NCBI RefSeq assembly: GCF_048541585.1
Contig: NZ_CP183303.1
Location: 1,302,001-1,366,000 of the forward strand
Direction: 5' to 3'
Length of the DNA: 64,000 nt
From: Legionella_C sp048541585
GTDB lineage: Bacteria; Pseudomonadota; Gammaproteobacteria; Legionellales; Legionellaceae
The translations under genes and the position numbers were made by a program. Shown piece after piece: positions 43,490 through 52,844 of this stretch. The notes under the pieces were generated by a model, which worked only from the letters and a program-made list of their open reading frames with translations, ran no database searches and had not been told where the DNA came from. Position 1 is the first letter of the stretch. Every line of letters starts with the position of its first letter.

Positions 43490-45091
43490 TTAGGGCTGTG
43501 GGGTTGCTGCTGGTAGCATAGAGGCTTTCATTTGCGTATTTTTAAGGAAATTAATAAATACTAAATAAACACCATTAGTCCAGCCAAATCCTGTTTCATT
43601 GGTCTTATAGCTAAACTTAATCTTGTTGACTGTTTGAATACTACGTTCTTCAACATCATATTTTTCAAAAATAGTGTGTGCTTGCTGGTAGCCTTTCTCG
43701 ACGGTTTTAATAAAGCGATTAGCAACCTCATGAGCAAGCTGCCTATAACCATAATTTTCTAAACCAAATACAGTAAAGTAATGCAGTGGCGCCCAGCCAA
43801 ATGGTGCATCCCATTGTAAACCTGGGTAATGTTTACTTGTTACAAGGCCACCTTTTTCTAAAAAATTAGGTAAATTGTTAATTAAGGCTTGTGCCTGTTT
43901 TTTTGAAGCGATACCGGCCCAAAGTGGGTAAAAGGTTGTGGCATAAGAATAGTCTCGTAGACGTTTGGTTTTAAAATTATAATCAAAGTAATAACCACTT
44001 TTAGCATCCCATAAATAGCGATTAATTAGTTTTGCTCTTTTTTGTGCTCGCTTTTTCCATACGTTGGCTGTTTTGGGATGATTTAAAATAGTATAAATTT
44101 CTTGACTATCTTGCTCTAACTTATAAAGTAAAACATTTAAATCAACCGGTATATAATCCATAATGGCTGCACTAAAAGGGCCATACTTAGCTGTAATATC
44201 AAAACCAGACTCTCTGACTGTGCGATCAGCGCGGTAAAATAAAGGGGTTAGCTGTTTAGTTTGTTCATTATAATAAAGTGCTTTTTCATAGTCTGGAACA
44301 TCATGAGTTTGAAAATAATCAATCACTTTAGAGTAATAAGTTGGTGACTCTTCTGGGCAAGGCCCATTCCCTCCAGCATAATAACGAGAAAGCCCTATTT
44401 TTGCGACTAAATGTGGCGGGGAAATCCAATATCGATATAATTTATTAATAGCAGGTAGAGTTTCCTTTAACCATTTTTTATCTTGCGTTTTATAATAATA
44501 AGCAAGAATCATTTCAGTTAAGAGGGGAGGATGTGAGCGCTCTAAATAATAGGTTCTATTGGCATTTAAAATAGTACCATAGTGTTTAATTTCATAAATC
44601 AAATTATCTACCATGTTCCTTGCCATTTGTAAGCGATTATTTTCTAGTAAACCAAGCTCAATAAAATAACTATCCCACCCATACATCTCATTAAATCTAC
44701 CCCCTGGGACAACATAGGGAAAAGGTAGATAGAGTAATCCATGTTCTTTAATGGAATTAATATTTTTAGGTAAATAGCGAAACTCAATCGACTTGACTGT
44801 TTCATTAGGAAGATGCTGAGTAGCATTTAACTTTACAGTTTCAATATTTTCATTTCGAGGTAGATAAATAATTAATTTTTCTTCAGGAAGCTTACTATCA
44901 AACCAGGACTTAAATAGATTTCTATTATCACGGGTTAATACATCCCAACTACGCGAAATATAATGATGTATTTCATTATCTTTTCCTTCAAGTGGAGCAG
45001 TCAGAGGAGGGGAAGTAGTAGCAGGATCAGCATTTAAGGTTAAACAATAACAACAGTTAATAATAAAGAAACTAAATAGTAATTTTCGCAT
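43490..45091 (-). CDS. treA: Periplasmic trehalase (GH37)
   Basis: I start at the ATG at 45089-45091 (MRKLLFSFFIINCCYCLTLNA, a signal peptide), with GAGGGAAGG upstream; the frame runs on to 45175 without a site. The 533-residue enzyme has both trehalase signatures: PGGRFNEMYGWDSY at 129-142 and QWDAPFGWAP at 426-435. GH37 inverting trehalases split alpha,alpha-trehalose to two glucoses; the signal peptide places it in the periplasm, as for TreA. An inverted repeat lies about 90 bases upstream. Monocistronic. Confidence 0.9.
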   Translation of the reverse strand: MRKLLFSFFIINCCYCLTLNADPATTSPPLTAPLEGKDNEIHHYISRSWDVLTRDNRNLFKSWFDSKLPEEKLIIYLPRNENIETVKLNATQHLPNETVKSIEFRYLPKNINSIKEHGLLYLPFPYVVPGGRFNEMYGWDSYFIELGLLENNRLQMARNMVDNLIYEIKHYGTILNANRTYYLERSHPPLLTEMILAYYYKTQDKKWLKETLPAINKLYRYWISPPHLVAKIGLSRYYAGGNGPCPEESPTYYSKVIDYFQTHDVPDYEKALYYNEQTKQLTPLFYRADRTVRESGFDITAKYGPFSAAIMDYIPVDLNVLLYKLEQDSQEIYTILNHPKTANVWKKRAQKRAKLINRYLWDAKSGYYFDYNFKTKRLRDYSYATTFYPLWAGIASKKQAQALINNLPNFLEKGGLVTSKHYPGLQWDAPFGWAPLHYFTVFGLENYGYRQLAHEVANRFIKTVEKGYQQAHTIFEKYDVEERSIQTVNKIKFSYKTNETGFGWTNGVYLVFINFLKNTQMKASMLPAATPQP

Positions 45092-45182
45092 CCTTCCCTC
45101 AAACTTATAAATTATATTGATAGTACGGAAACATCTCTGATAAGCCTCTTGCAAGTTTAGTAAATAACTTATCATCTTAAAA

Positions 45183-45247
45183 TTTGATTTACCGCTTAAA
45201 GAATAAACATTAAAGAAAAATTTTTAAACTTTGTACGGTAAATCAAA
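45183..45247. promoter_or_regulatory. Long inverted repeat upstream of trehalase
   Basis: TTTGATTTACCG (45183-45194) and CGGTAAATCAAA (45236-45247) are perfect 12-base inverted repeats around a 41-base spacer, ~90 bases upstream of the trehalase start. They could be two operator half-sites or the arms of a large leader hairpin. Regulator unknown. Confidence 0.35.
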
Positions 45248-45352
45248 TAAATCTTTTAAAATTAACAAGCTTGCAAATAATCAGGCTACCGATTGTCAAC
45301 TTATTTCTTAAGTTTTCAAAAAATTCCTTTTAGTTTCCTTTCTCTGCTTAAT

Positions 45353-47131
45353 CTATGGCCATTTTACTAAATTACTGCGTCGATTCCATGGATATACGCC
45401 ATCACCTGTATTATTTACAACATGTCTGATTCCAGTGTTATAATTGCCGCTTAACCAAAATAAGACTATATGTTGTAGATTAATTGTTGGTTTGAGCGGT
45501 GCCTCAATTGCGCTTTCAAGATAGATATTATCAGCATCTCTAAAATAGTTATAAATACCCATTCCCCAAGTCTGATGAGTTTCAACATTATCTCCTATTT
45601 TATAGGAAGCATAACCGTTAATAGGGCCATTTTGCCACTCACCTTGGCTTGGTGGATCATAAGGAATTTCAGATTGATATTGATAAACTTTTCCGTTATT
45701 CCCATTCCAAACGGTTTGATACTTCTTAAAGTGCTCAACCATTAAATTGTACATAGTTACATTATCACCATTAACAGTAATACCATTATTACTATTATTG
45801 ACTCGCCAACCAACATTATTACCATGATCTGCTCGCCACAACCAGAAATTATCTCCTATAACATCATTGCTGTTAACCTCTAGACAACTTTCCGTTTGGC
45901 CTAAATGAGAAGTTCCGCCTACTCGGCAAAAAATATCATAAAGGAAAGTAGGATTGTTAGCATGAGAGCGAGTAGTTTTCTTTTCCCCTATCTGTAATAA
46001 TTTAGAAGAATACACAGGACCTGCATCAAATAAAAGACCAGCCAATTGTACACCATTTACATCATTAACTATCATAGCAGGCTTGCCCGTATCGCTTACC
46101 AGCGTTGGAATACCAAGTCCGTAAACAATAGTATTAGTTAAAGTGATACGAATAGAATCTTTTAAATGATAAACGCCAGGGGTAAGTATTAAACAGCGAT
46201 AACTCTGTAGGGCTGTATTTATCTCAGCTACTGAATTATTAGGCTGAGCAATGAAGCAACTACTCATAGGAAGTGACTTACCTGTAATGTTCCAGTCTGT
46301 ACCGATTGAGTCTTTTCTTAAGGTTCGTACTTTTAAATTAAATTCATTCGTTGTTTTGTTAAAATAAAGATAAGGTTTTTCACGCATTAAAGGTGTCTTA
46401 TCTACGATAGTATAAGAGGGGTTTGGCCAATTTCCGCCAGGAATCGAACCAGTATCGCCAACAAAGACCATACTCCAGACAGAGCCGTCCCAATTACCAA
46501 AGCTTGAGTTACGTGTTACCCACTGTTGTTGTGAACCGGAAATTATACCTTGTTCAATTTGAGAGTTTGCAAGAAATCCACCACTTGAATAACCAACTTC
46601 AAATAAACGTAATGAACCTTGTACAATTTTAATTCTTCTTAAAAAGGTTGCTTGGGATACAGCCCAAACATTTTGATCCTTAGGTATAGCGTTGGGGTAA
46701 CCTAAAGAACCTAAAGTGGGTTTTATGGTGAGGTTCTCAGCTCCTCGCCAAAAATTAACTAAGGCCCCAGGTCCATAGTCAGGATGATTTGGATCACTTG
46801 GGGGCATATCTTGCGTACGTACAGCACCGGTGATAAAAGTACTATCTGGTTTTTCACCTAAGCCTAGCACATGGGTATAATAACCAGTTTTTACATCAAT
46901 ATTTTCATCTAACCCGTATTGACCAGGCATAAACATTAACGCATAGCGCTCGTCGCCAAATTCATTAAAACGCTGTTGGTTATATATTTTGCTAATTGCA
47001 TTGTTAATATCACTACTTCGCATACTACTATCAAAAATAATAACGTTTGGGCCAAAAGGATTTTGTACTGATTCTGCAAACACACAACTAGATAACAGTA
47101 CTAAGACAGCAGTAACAGCATTTTTATTCAT
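45353..47131 (-). CDS. Secreted right-handed beta-helix protein (pectate-lyase-like)
   Basis: A 592-residue protein with a signal peptide (VTAVLVLLSSCVFA). It begins NPFGPNVIIFDSSM and has recurring beta-helix-like segments (RYALMFMPGQYGLDENIDVK, GYYTHVLGLGEKPDSTFITG, NFWRGAENLTI, WAVSQATFLRRIKIVQG, SSGGFLANSQIEQG). The same order of motifs is found in a family of secreted actinobacterial proteins often loosely annotated as coagulation-factor 5/8 or adenylyl-cyclase proteins; the fold is probably a pectate-lyase-like parallel beta-helix, with a role in polysaccharide binding or cleavage. Catalytic residues cannot be assigned. Confidence 0.72.
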   Translation of the reverse strand: MNKNAVTAVLVLLSSCVFAESVQNPFGPNVIIFDSSMRSSDINNAISKIYNQQRFNEFGDERYALMFMPGQYGLDENIDVKTGYYTHVLGLGEKPDSTFITGAVRTQDMPPSDPNHPDYGPGALVNFWRGAENLTIKPTLGSLGYPNAIPKDQNVWAVSQATFLRRIKIVQGSLRLFEVGYSSGGFLANSQIEQGIISGSQQQWVTRNSSFGNWDGSVWSMVFVGDTGSIPGGNWPNPSYTIVDKTPLMREKPYLYFNKTTNEFNLKVRTLRKDSIGTDWNITGKSLPMSSCFIAQPNNSVAEINTALQSYRCLILTPGVYHLKDSIRITLTNTIVYGLGIPTLVSDTGKPAMIVNDVNGVQLAGLLFDAGPVYSSKLLQIGEKKTTRSHANNPTFLYDIFCRVGGTSHLGQTESCLEVNSNDVIGDNFWLWRADHGNNVGWRVNNSNNGITVNGDNVTMYNLMVEHFKKYQTVWNGNNGKVYQYQSEIPYDPPSQGEWQNGPINGYASYKIGDNVETHQTWGMGIYNYFRDADNIYLESAIEAPLKPTINLQHIVLFWLSGNYNTGIRHVVNNTGDGVYPWNRRSNLVKWP

Positions 47132-47419
47132 AGTCGTTCCTTGTGATTAACTTTCCAATTTAAAAACATCTTATCAATTTGTTCAATACCGGGGTAGTTT
47201 GCTAGATTATTTTCGAAAGGTAAAAAAATCAACCTATTTTACTATTTATAGTTATAAAATAGATAAAATTTGCTAAAGAAAAATAGTATTAAATTTTATA
47301 TAGAAGTGCAAAGGCCTCAATGAGGCCTTTATAATTTAAGAGATTAATAAAAATTTAATGTTTAATTATTTTTGAAATATTTATTAGGTTAATGCAGCTC
47401 TAGTTATTAATTAACAAAA
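47132..47419. other. Intergenic region between two minus-strand genes
   Basis: About 290 AT-rich bases containing the hairpin listed at 47310-47330. No other structure recognised. Confidence 0.3.
47310..47330. terminator. Hairpin after the small ORF at 47420
   Basis: AAAGGCCT (47310-47317) pairs with AGGCCTTT (47323-47330) around a 5-base loop, followed on the minus strand by an A/T-rich stretch. Likely ends the small minus-strand transcript. Confidence 0.6.
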
Positions 47420-47599
47420 TTAACTATTAGTAATGTTAGCAGTTTTAGCTAGATGACTTTCATTATGAGTCTTTTTAACCTTACATTTTAGTGGTTGAGC
47501 AGATTTAGAAATATTTGTTTGATTAGAATTTATACTATAATCTACGAAACCTGTAATTAACATAAAATAAGCATTTTTAAATTGAGTTGATGCTTGCAT
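47420..47599 (-). CDS. Small orphan protein, 59 residues
   Basis: ATG at 47597-47599 with AAGGA five bases upstream; an upstream ATG five codons earlier is less well placed. MQASTQFKNAYFMLITGFVD opens a peptide with a short hydrophobic patch and a Lys/Asn/Ser-rich tail, ending ANITNS. The ribosome site and downstream hairpin support it, but no homology is recognised. Confidence 0.45.
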   Translation of the reverse strand: MQASTQFKNAYFMLITGFVDYSINSNQTNISKSAQPLKCKVKKTHNESHLAKTANITNS

Positions 47600-47773
47600 G
47601 ACAATCCTTATCAATGAGATTTTTAAAGAAAGTTTTAGTGAAGGTATTAAGTGTATTCGTCAGGTAAGAACTAAACTTTAGAATTTAATAAGCTTATTTA
47701 TTATTAATTAGTTAAATGAACTAGCCTTTGTTTATAATTAGGTTATAGCCTCATTAAGTTTTATAAAATAGAG

Positions 47774-48316
47774 ATGAGAGATTTAGCAAAAATTAATATT
47801 GAAACACTTGTCTTAGTAGCGATTTGGGAGCAACCATTTATTTTTCAGGGTTGTTTTCAAATTATAGAAAGTATAAGTCAGAAAAAGGTTTTATACTTTT
47901 TTCGCTGTCAATATGAAAAATTTGAGTATATCAATAAAATTGATGATGATTTTTCACCTTATGATTATAATTTTTCCTATCTATATGATGAATCACGTAT
48001 GATTGAATTGCATAGCTTAACTGACGCTGGTGATTTTGCTATTTATGTTTTGAAGTATGCTCTTCATACCACGCTGTTAGAAATGTTAAAGCATGAAAGA
48101 AAAAATTTTTTGTCTATAGACGATATGGCTATGCAAGCTATGATTGAAAGGATAAGACCTATCTTAGATCAAAATTTATTAACAGGCCTAGATGAAGACT
48201 TAGGTTTTGCTGCCTCAGTTGACTTCATGCCTCAAGAAGAAATGGCGCGAATGGCTGCTAAGGCATTACTTTCAAATTTTACTCAGCAAGATTTTACTCA
48301 AAGTAATAGACATTAA
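47774..48316 (+). CDS. Orphan 180-residue protein
   Basis: A soluble protein starting MRDLAKINIETLVLVAIWEQ, with aromatic-rich early strands (VLYFFRCQYEKFEYINK) and a helical C-terminal half (MAMQAMIERIRPILDQNLL, QEEMARMAAKALL). No signal peptide. I do not recognise a family. The ATG has GAGATGAG-like purines upstream. Confidence 0.55.
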   Translation: MRDLAKINIETLVLVAIWEQPFIFQGCFQIIESISQKKVLYFFRCQYEKFEYINKIDDDFSPYDYNFSYLYDESRMIELHSLTDAGDFAIYVLKYALHTTLLEMLKHERKNFLSIDDMAMQAMIERIRPILDQNLLTGLDEDLGFAASVDFMPQEEMARMAAKALLSNFTQQDFTQSNRH

Positions 48317-48670
48317 TTACTATAAAGTTAATTAAGTTTCATTTCTCTAATAGATAATGTTGGTTTTTAAAGCAGATTACCTATTAATATAGAATTATTT
48401 TTTATCATTATTGCGATCAGTGTTAATAATATAGAGCATTTTATTCTTTAATATTTCTTTTGTAGTAGTATTTTTTAAGAAAAGTTTTTTAAGAATAGTT
48501 TTCATAGCTTGCCTCTAAAATAATTAAATGCTTTAAATATTTTTTAATATCATCGTCATTAAAAAAATAAACTTTAGTTATCGATATGGAAATTTTCTCA
48601 TTGCTTTAACTTATTTTCTTTATTAAAATTTGACCTCGTAAAATTTAACTTGGTTTTTTTAGGATTATTT
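48317..48670. other. AT-rich gap before the outer-membrane protein gene
   Basis: About 350 bases. One minus-strand 21-codon frame at 48441-48506 (MKTILKKLFLKKYYYKRNIK plus one residue) has a good AGAGG site, but is too short to call. No repeat recognised. Confidence 0.3.
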
Positions 48671-49375
48671 ATGTTAGGGAAAATAAGTACAAGTTTATTG
48701 CTTTCATTAGGGCTTACCCCTTGCTTTGCAGGCTTTTATATTGGTGCGAGCACAGGGCCTGAAGGTGCATTGTTTTACCAACGCTCACATGTAACACGTC
48801 CTAATTTTTTTGGTACAGGCGGCTTTAACGTTATAGATAAAGAGCATTTTGCTGGTACTGGCGTGTTTGGTTCTCTTTTTGGTGGCTATGGCTGGGCCTT
48901 TAACCGCTTTTACTTGGCTCTAGAGGCTAATGCTAATATAAGCTCTCTTGAATACAAGTTAGTTAATGATGAATATTTGCATGGAAATTTTCTTAAAACG
49001 ACATTTACTGTTAAGCGTAGCTATGGTGCAAGTCTGCTTCCAGGTTATTTTTTATCAGAAAATACACTCTTTTATGGAAGAGTTGGCTATCTCAATGGTC
49101 GTGTAAAAATTCACGAAGGTGCTGATCCAAGTATCCATAGTAGTAATAATGATCTTAATGGGATTCGCTTTGGTTTAGGTTTAAGACATGCGTTTGCTCC
49201 CCAATGGATTGCAATGATGGATTATAGTCAAACTCATTATGAACATATTAAGAGTCATACATTTGATCCCTTTGGCTCGGTAACAAAAGATTCAAAAATT
49301 ACTCCTTATACAGCTCAAGTTGCATTTGGTTTAATTTATAGTTTCGATCAACCTGTCCCAGTTTATGTGAAATGA
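48671..49375 (+). CDS. Outer-membrane beta-barrel protein (OmpA-like/porin type)
   Basis: Start at the ATG at 48671 (AGGA about 7 bases upstream), giving MLGKISTSLLLSLGLTPCFA, a signal peptide. The 234-residue precursor shows alternating amphipathic beta-strands (FYIGASTGPEGALFYQRSHV, FYLALEANANISSLEYKL, IRFGLGLRHAFAPQWIAMMD) and ends with a strand near SFDQPVPVYVK. It resembles 8-stranded OmpA/OmpW-like outer-membrane barrels. A terminator follows. Ligand unknown. Confidence 0.78.
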   Translation: MLGKISTSLLLSLGLTPCFAGFYIGASTGPEGALFYQRSHVTRPNFFGTGGFNVIDKEHFAGTGVFGSLFGGYGWAFNRFYLALEANANISSLEYKLVNDEYLHGNFLKTTFTVKRSYGASLLPGYFLSENTLFYGRVGYLNGRVKIHEGADPSIHSSNNDLNGIRFGLGLRHAFAPQWIAMMDYSQTHYEHIKSHTFDPFGSVTKDSKITPYTAQVAFGLIYSFDQPVPVYVK

Positions 49376-49383
49376 TTTAACTT

Positions 49384-49419
49384 AGCTGCTCTTAAAGAGC
49401 AGCTAGTGCTGAATTTTTT
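49384..49419 (+). terminator. Rho-independent terminator of the outer-membrane gene
   Basis: AGCTGCTC (49384-49391) pairs with GAGCAGCT (49397-49404) around TTAAA, and a TTTTTT run follows at 49414-49419. Confidence 0.65.
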
Positions 49420-49596
49420 CTGCTTAATAGCTTCTCCTAAACTTCATTACTACCAAACTTATATCAAGAATTTTAATTTAATTTTGTAGATCTATTGACT
49501 CTTGGTGTGACAATGATAAAAATTAGAGCATTTTATAACGAAGTAAATATAAAATAGCTCGCTAATTCTTTTTGTAGTGCGCTGGAGATAAAAAAG

Positions 49597-49869
49597 ATGA
49601 ACAAGTTTGTTAAAGTAATAATAAGTCTTTTTCTTTTAAATTGCTTAATATGCTCAAATGCTAACGCTTGGTATGGTGATTGGCATTTTGGAAATAGATA
49701 TTATAATAATTATGCTAGTTTTTTTGGTTTTACGTTTGGTGGTTGGTTTCCTGGCCCAAATATTGTAATTAATGTCCCGGTTCAAAGAGAATATTATCCT
49801 ATTTGCGAAACTGTAGAAGTTTGTGATGATATAACAGATGAATGTTGGCTTGAAAAATATTGTCGTTAG
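49597..49869 (+). CDS. Small exported protein, 90 residues
   Basis: MNKFVKVIISLFLLNCLICS with cleavage likely after SNANA gives a signal peptide. The mature ~65 residues are aromatic/Gly-rich (WYGDWHFGNRYYNNYASFFG, TFGGWFPGPNI) and end with four Cys in CETVEVCDDITDECWLEKYC. GGAG precedes the ATG. Probably a small periplasmic or surface protein; the family is not recognised, though similar Tyr/Gly-rich small proteins are frequent in Legionella. Confidence 0.7.
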   Translation: MNKFVKVIISLFLLNCLICSNANAWYGDWHFGNRYYNNYASFFGFTFGGWFPGPNIVINVPVQREYYPICETVEVCDDITDECWLEKYCR

Positions 49870-49949
49870 AATTACATCATTTAACTGTAAAATTTAGTAA
49901 GCATTCATACTCTCTGCACCCAGAGTCTGCTTTTAGCGCAAGAGATGAA

Positions 49950-50022
49950 GTCATCCTTTATAAATGCTCATGTAGAAAGCTACGTTGAGCATTATGCATA
50001 ATTTTCGTGCGTTGCTCTTAAA
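49950..50022. repeat. Palindromic repeat family 2, copy B
   Basis: Shares AAATGCTCATGTAGAAAGC ... ATTATGCATAATTTTCGTG ... GTTGC with the 43361-43452 copy, differing by a handful of bases; the left arm is more diverged. Intergenic, so non-coding. Confidence 0.6.
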
Positions 50023-50179
50023 TAAAACTATTAATCAAGCTCTAAGCATATTCCGTGACTCGATACCAAATTTACTGATTTATTTTACTTAAAGGTCTAG
50101 AGCTATTAATTGTAAGCGAATTTAATGCCTCAAATTAGAGATGTAATTATTGCTTTAATGTTAGGCAAATGCTTACGCA

Positions 50180-50839
50180 TTATTTGCTTTTGACAATTTC
50201 AGTATCATAAGTCGCACTGGCTTTTTCTAGCGCATTAATGTCATGGTTACAAAGGTAGCTTTTGAGCGTATTAAATTTTTCCTCACTCCATGAATAAATA
50301 GCTAAATTAAGTAAGCGTTCAATTGTATGATCATCAAAACGCTTACGAATAACTTTGGCTGGATTACCTGCAACAACACAATAAGGCTCAACATCCTTTG
50401 TTACTACAGCATTTGCCCCAATAATAGCGCCTTCGCCAATTGTAATGCCTGGCATAATCATTGCTCGCATGCCAAGCCAAACGCCATCACAAATGATAGT
50501 ATCACCTTTGCCTTTATAGGCTTGTTTACTAAGCTCAGGAAAAGGGTATAAGCTAAACCAATCGGTACGGTGTGTATGATTACCACCTAGCATAATAATA
50601 ACTTCCGCCGCAACACATACATAATCACCAATATATAATTGATCAATAGGCCATTGTGGCTGCCAACTTTTTAAACTAAATTCATCGCCATAAAGATAGC
50701 GAACGACGTTTTCTTCAAAACTACCTGTCCATGCGTCACTATAGTAACTATGATTTCCTTTGATATGAATATTTGGGTTTTTAACAACTTCATGTAAATA
50801 TTCTACTTTTGACCAATGTTTACTGCGCATTAAATTCAT
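50180..50839 (-). CDS. Vat/CatB-like hexapeptide-repeat O-acetyltransferase
   Basis: A 219-residue left-handed beta-helix acetyltransferase of the xenobiotic (XAT) group. Landmarks: the N-terminal HxK-rich strand, the insertion GGNHTHRTDWFSLYPFPE with candidate catalytic His88/His90, and hexapeptide repeats WLGMRAMIMPGITIGEGAIIG and AVVTKDVEPYCVVAGNPAKVI. Members acetylate chloramphenicol, streptogramin A and unknown natural acceptors. The native acceptor here is unknown and a resistance role should not be assumed. Confidence 0.85.
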   Translation of the reverse strand: MNLMRSKHWSKVEYLHEVVKNPNIHIKGNHSYYSDAWTGSFEENVVRYLYGDEFSLKSWQPQWPIDQLYIGDYVCVAAEVIIMLGGNHTHRTDWFSLYPFPELSKQAYKGKGDTIICDGVWLGMRAMIMPGITIGEGAIIGANAVVTKDVEPYCVVAGNPAKVIRKRFDDHTIERLLNLAIYSWSEEKFNTLKSYLCNHDINALEKASATYDTEIVKSK

Positions 50840-51022
50840 AATCTCAATTAAATTTAAGGATTATATATATTTTATTGCAAGACATATAGCTTTAATTTAG
50901 AACATTCTAAAAACTAATAATGAGTTTAAACTTAATATTATAAAGATAAAGTGGGTGGCGCTATTATAGCAGGGTCAGTCTAAAGTAAATTATATAAGAA
51001 ATAATCAAGCAAAGGAGTAGTT

Positions 51023-51418
51023 ATGAGTAATGATATAGAGCTTTTTTTAAAATCAAAAGCGTATGGAGTAGTAGGCGCTTCAAGTAATCGAGAGAAGTAT
51101 GGTAACAAAGTATTACGTTGTTATATGCAGCATAATCTAACCGTTTATCCAGTTAACCCTCATACTGATAAAATTCAAAACTTATCTACTGTACAATCTA
51201 TTGAAGATTTACCAGCAGAAGTAGAAAGCATTTCAATTATTACTCCACCAAATGTTACAGATAAAATAGTTGAACAAGCATTAAAAAAGGGTATTAATAA
51301 CATTTGGATGCAGCCAGGAGCTGAAAGCCGTTATGCTATAGAACGTTGTGAATTAGCAGGAATTAATCTCATTGCTGGCGGGCCTTGCCTCTTAGTTATT
51401 TTAGGTTTTAATGATTAG
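51023..51418 (+). CDS. CoA-binding Rossmann protein (YccU-like)
   Basis: A 131-residue protein with an AAGGAG ribosome site. Pattern VVGASSNREKYGNKVLRCYM at the nucleotide/CoA loop, VYPVNP, ISIITPPNVTDKIVEQALKKG, IWMQPGAES and LIAGGPCLLV at the end is typical of the single-domain CoA-binding family (succinyl-CoA synthetase alpha-like N-domain). Such proteins bind CoA and may be sensors. Monocistronic and convergent with the next gene. Confidence 0.85.
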   Translation: MSNDIELFLKSKAYGVVGASSNREKYGNKVLRCYMQHNLTVYPVNPHTDKIQNLSTVQSIEDLPAEVESISIITPPNVTDKIVEQALKKGINNIWMQPGAESRYAIERCELAGINLIAGGPCLLVILGFND

Positions 51419-51427
51419 AATAACGAT

Positions 51428-52501
51428 TTAACTATTAGCTTTTAAAACCATGAAATAAGCTGCAACATAATCAGGTATGTTTCGTGTAGCTTGATAGTAA
51501 GCTTCTTTACTGGTATAGCTGCCTGTTAAAAAGTCGACTTGGTATAAGTTATTTACAAAAGCGCCACCGGTATCTGCTAAGATTCCAGCTCGAGAAATGA
51601 TTTGGCCGGTTTTGTTAGCATATTGAACCATCATTAATTTACCTAAGCCAAGTTGTTTTAAATCGCCTGCAAAGGTTACTTCGGGGTTAACAATGATTTT
51701 GTAATCAGCATCTTTACCATAACCTTGAATACCCTGAACCTGTTTAAAATACCAAAAACGCTCTTGCTCCAAGGGGTTTTTATGAGCATCATAGCCAATA
51801 TTATTGCTGCGGTGAACGTTAAATGTCTTTTTATGGCGGCCAAAATCAGCAACAATTGTTCCTTGCATTAAGGCGGCCTCTAAATCATTGCGGCTTAAAT
51901 AGGCAAGCGTTGGAACATTGTGTTTATTTAGAGCACCTTTTAATATTGCTTGCTTACCAAATTGCAGACGAATTAAATCTTTTTTGTTATTCGCTTCTTC
52001 TAAAGATAGATTTTTTTCATCTTGCGGTAGTGCATACAAAGCAAATGGTTTAGCGTCGTTGGGTTTCTCTGCTGCTTTGGCAAGATGAATATAGTATTTA
52101 GTCATTAAAATACGGTCAGAAGGTAAATGCTTAAGCAAGGACTTAGTCGCTGCTAATTGTTTTGCTTGCTTTTGATCCGGATACCAACGAATAAAATCAA
52201 AATGAGCCTGGACAAACTCTGGATTATTTAGTTCATTTTGATGTTCACAAACAAATTTTAAGGTTGCCTTAACTCTATCTAAAGGAATTTGAATCGCTTT
52301 ACCTGCATGAATGACATCTGGATCATAATCATTTCCTTTATTAAGATAAGCAAGCGTTTCTTTAGCTGTAGCGCATAGGGCTTGAGTATTAATTTCATAA
52401 CGATTGTCAGCTATAGGATCCATGAGATTAAATTGTGGAGCTGCAAAGTTTGTTTTTACAGTTAATAATACTATTAAAAACAGGAATGTTTTCTTAGCCA
52501 T
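51428..52501 (-). CDS. MltA-like 3D-domain lytic transglycosylase
   Basis: A 357-residue protein with a signal peptide (FLFLIVLLTVKTNFA). The N-terminal ~200 residues are helical, then a double-psi barrel-like region GYGKDADYKIIVNPEVTF and the 3D motif ILADTGGAFVNNLYQVDFL (Asp310, Asp323), which holds the acid residues of MltA-type lytic transglycosylases. These cleave peptidoglycan glycan strands. The central motif is conserved but the rest diverges from E. coli MltA, so the precise activity is inferred. Confidence 0.72.
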   Translation of the reverse strand: MAKKTFLFLIVLLTVKTNFAAPQFNLMDPIADNRYEINTQALCATAKETLAYLNKGNDYDPDVIHAGKAIQIPLDRVKATLKFVCEHQNELNNPEFVQAHFDFIRWYPDQKQAKQLAATKSLLKHLPSDRILMTKYYIHLAKAAEKPNDAKPFALYALPQDEKNLSLEEANNKKDLIRLQFGKQAILKGALNKHNVPTLAYLSRNDLEAALMQGTIVADFGRHKKTFNVHRSNNIGYDAHKNPLEQERFWYFKQVQGIQGYGKDADYKIIVNPEVTFAGDLKQLGLGKLMMVQYANKTGQIISRAGILADTGGAFVNNLYQVDFLTGSYTSKEAYYQATRNIPDYVAAYFMVLKANS

Positions 52502-52844
52502 AGGAAAGCCAGTAGGTTAGTTTGTTTTACAGTAATTGTATTGTCATAACGATTACAGGGTGCTGGATTATATTCATCCGTGCCAAAAAAGTCCTCGATT
52601 CTACCTGATTTTGGAAGCCTAATTTAGCGTATTTAAGAATAGCAGTTTTTTTATCTTTAAGTAAGCTGTTAACTAGCAAAGATAATTTTTAAATAAGAAA
52701 TAAATTAAAGTTGTAATTTCTTCATTTTTTATCCATAAAAGCTCCTGATTTATAATTATCCATTGAATTTAACGATGACTGTTTAATAATTGCCTAAATT
52801 TTGTTCTATAATTTAAGAGCATATTTTAAGTTGTGAGGTGTATT
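52502..52844. other. Region upstream of the double-glycine peptide operon
   Basis: About 340 AT-rich bases. A TATAAT at 52807-52812 lies ~33 bases before the first peptide gene; no good -35 was seen at 17 bases (a TTGCCT lies closer). The region contains no gene or known repeat and probably holds the operon promoter. Confidence 0.4.

Noticed and set aside
48441..48506. 21-residue minus-strand peptide with a good AGAGG site
   Set aside because: Too short, very basic and low complexity; kept as a note only.
50180..50839. Acquired antibiotic-resistance gene (vat/catB)
   Set aside because: It is a family member by motifs only, has the AT-rich composition of its neighbours and no mobile element beside it; its native acceptor is unknown.
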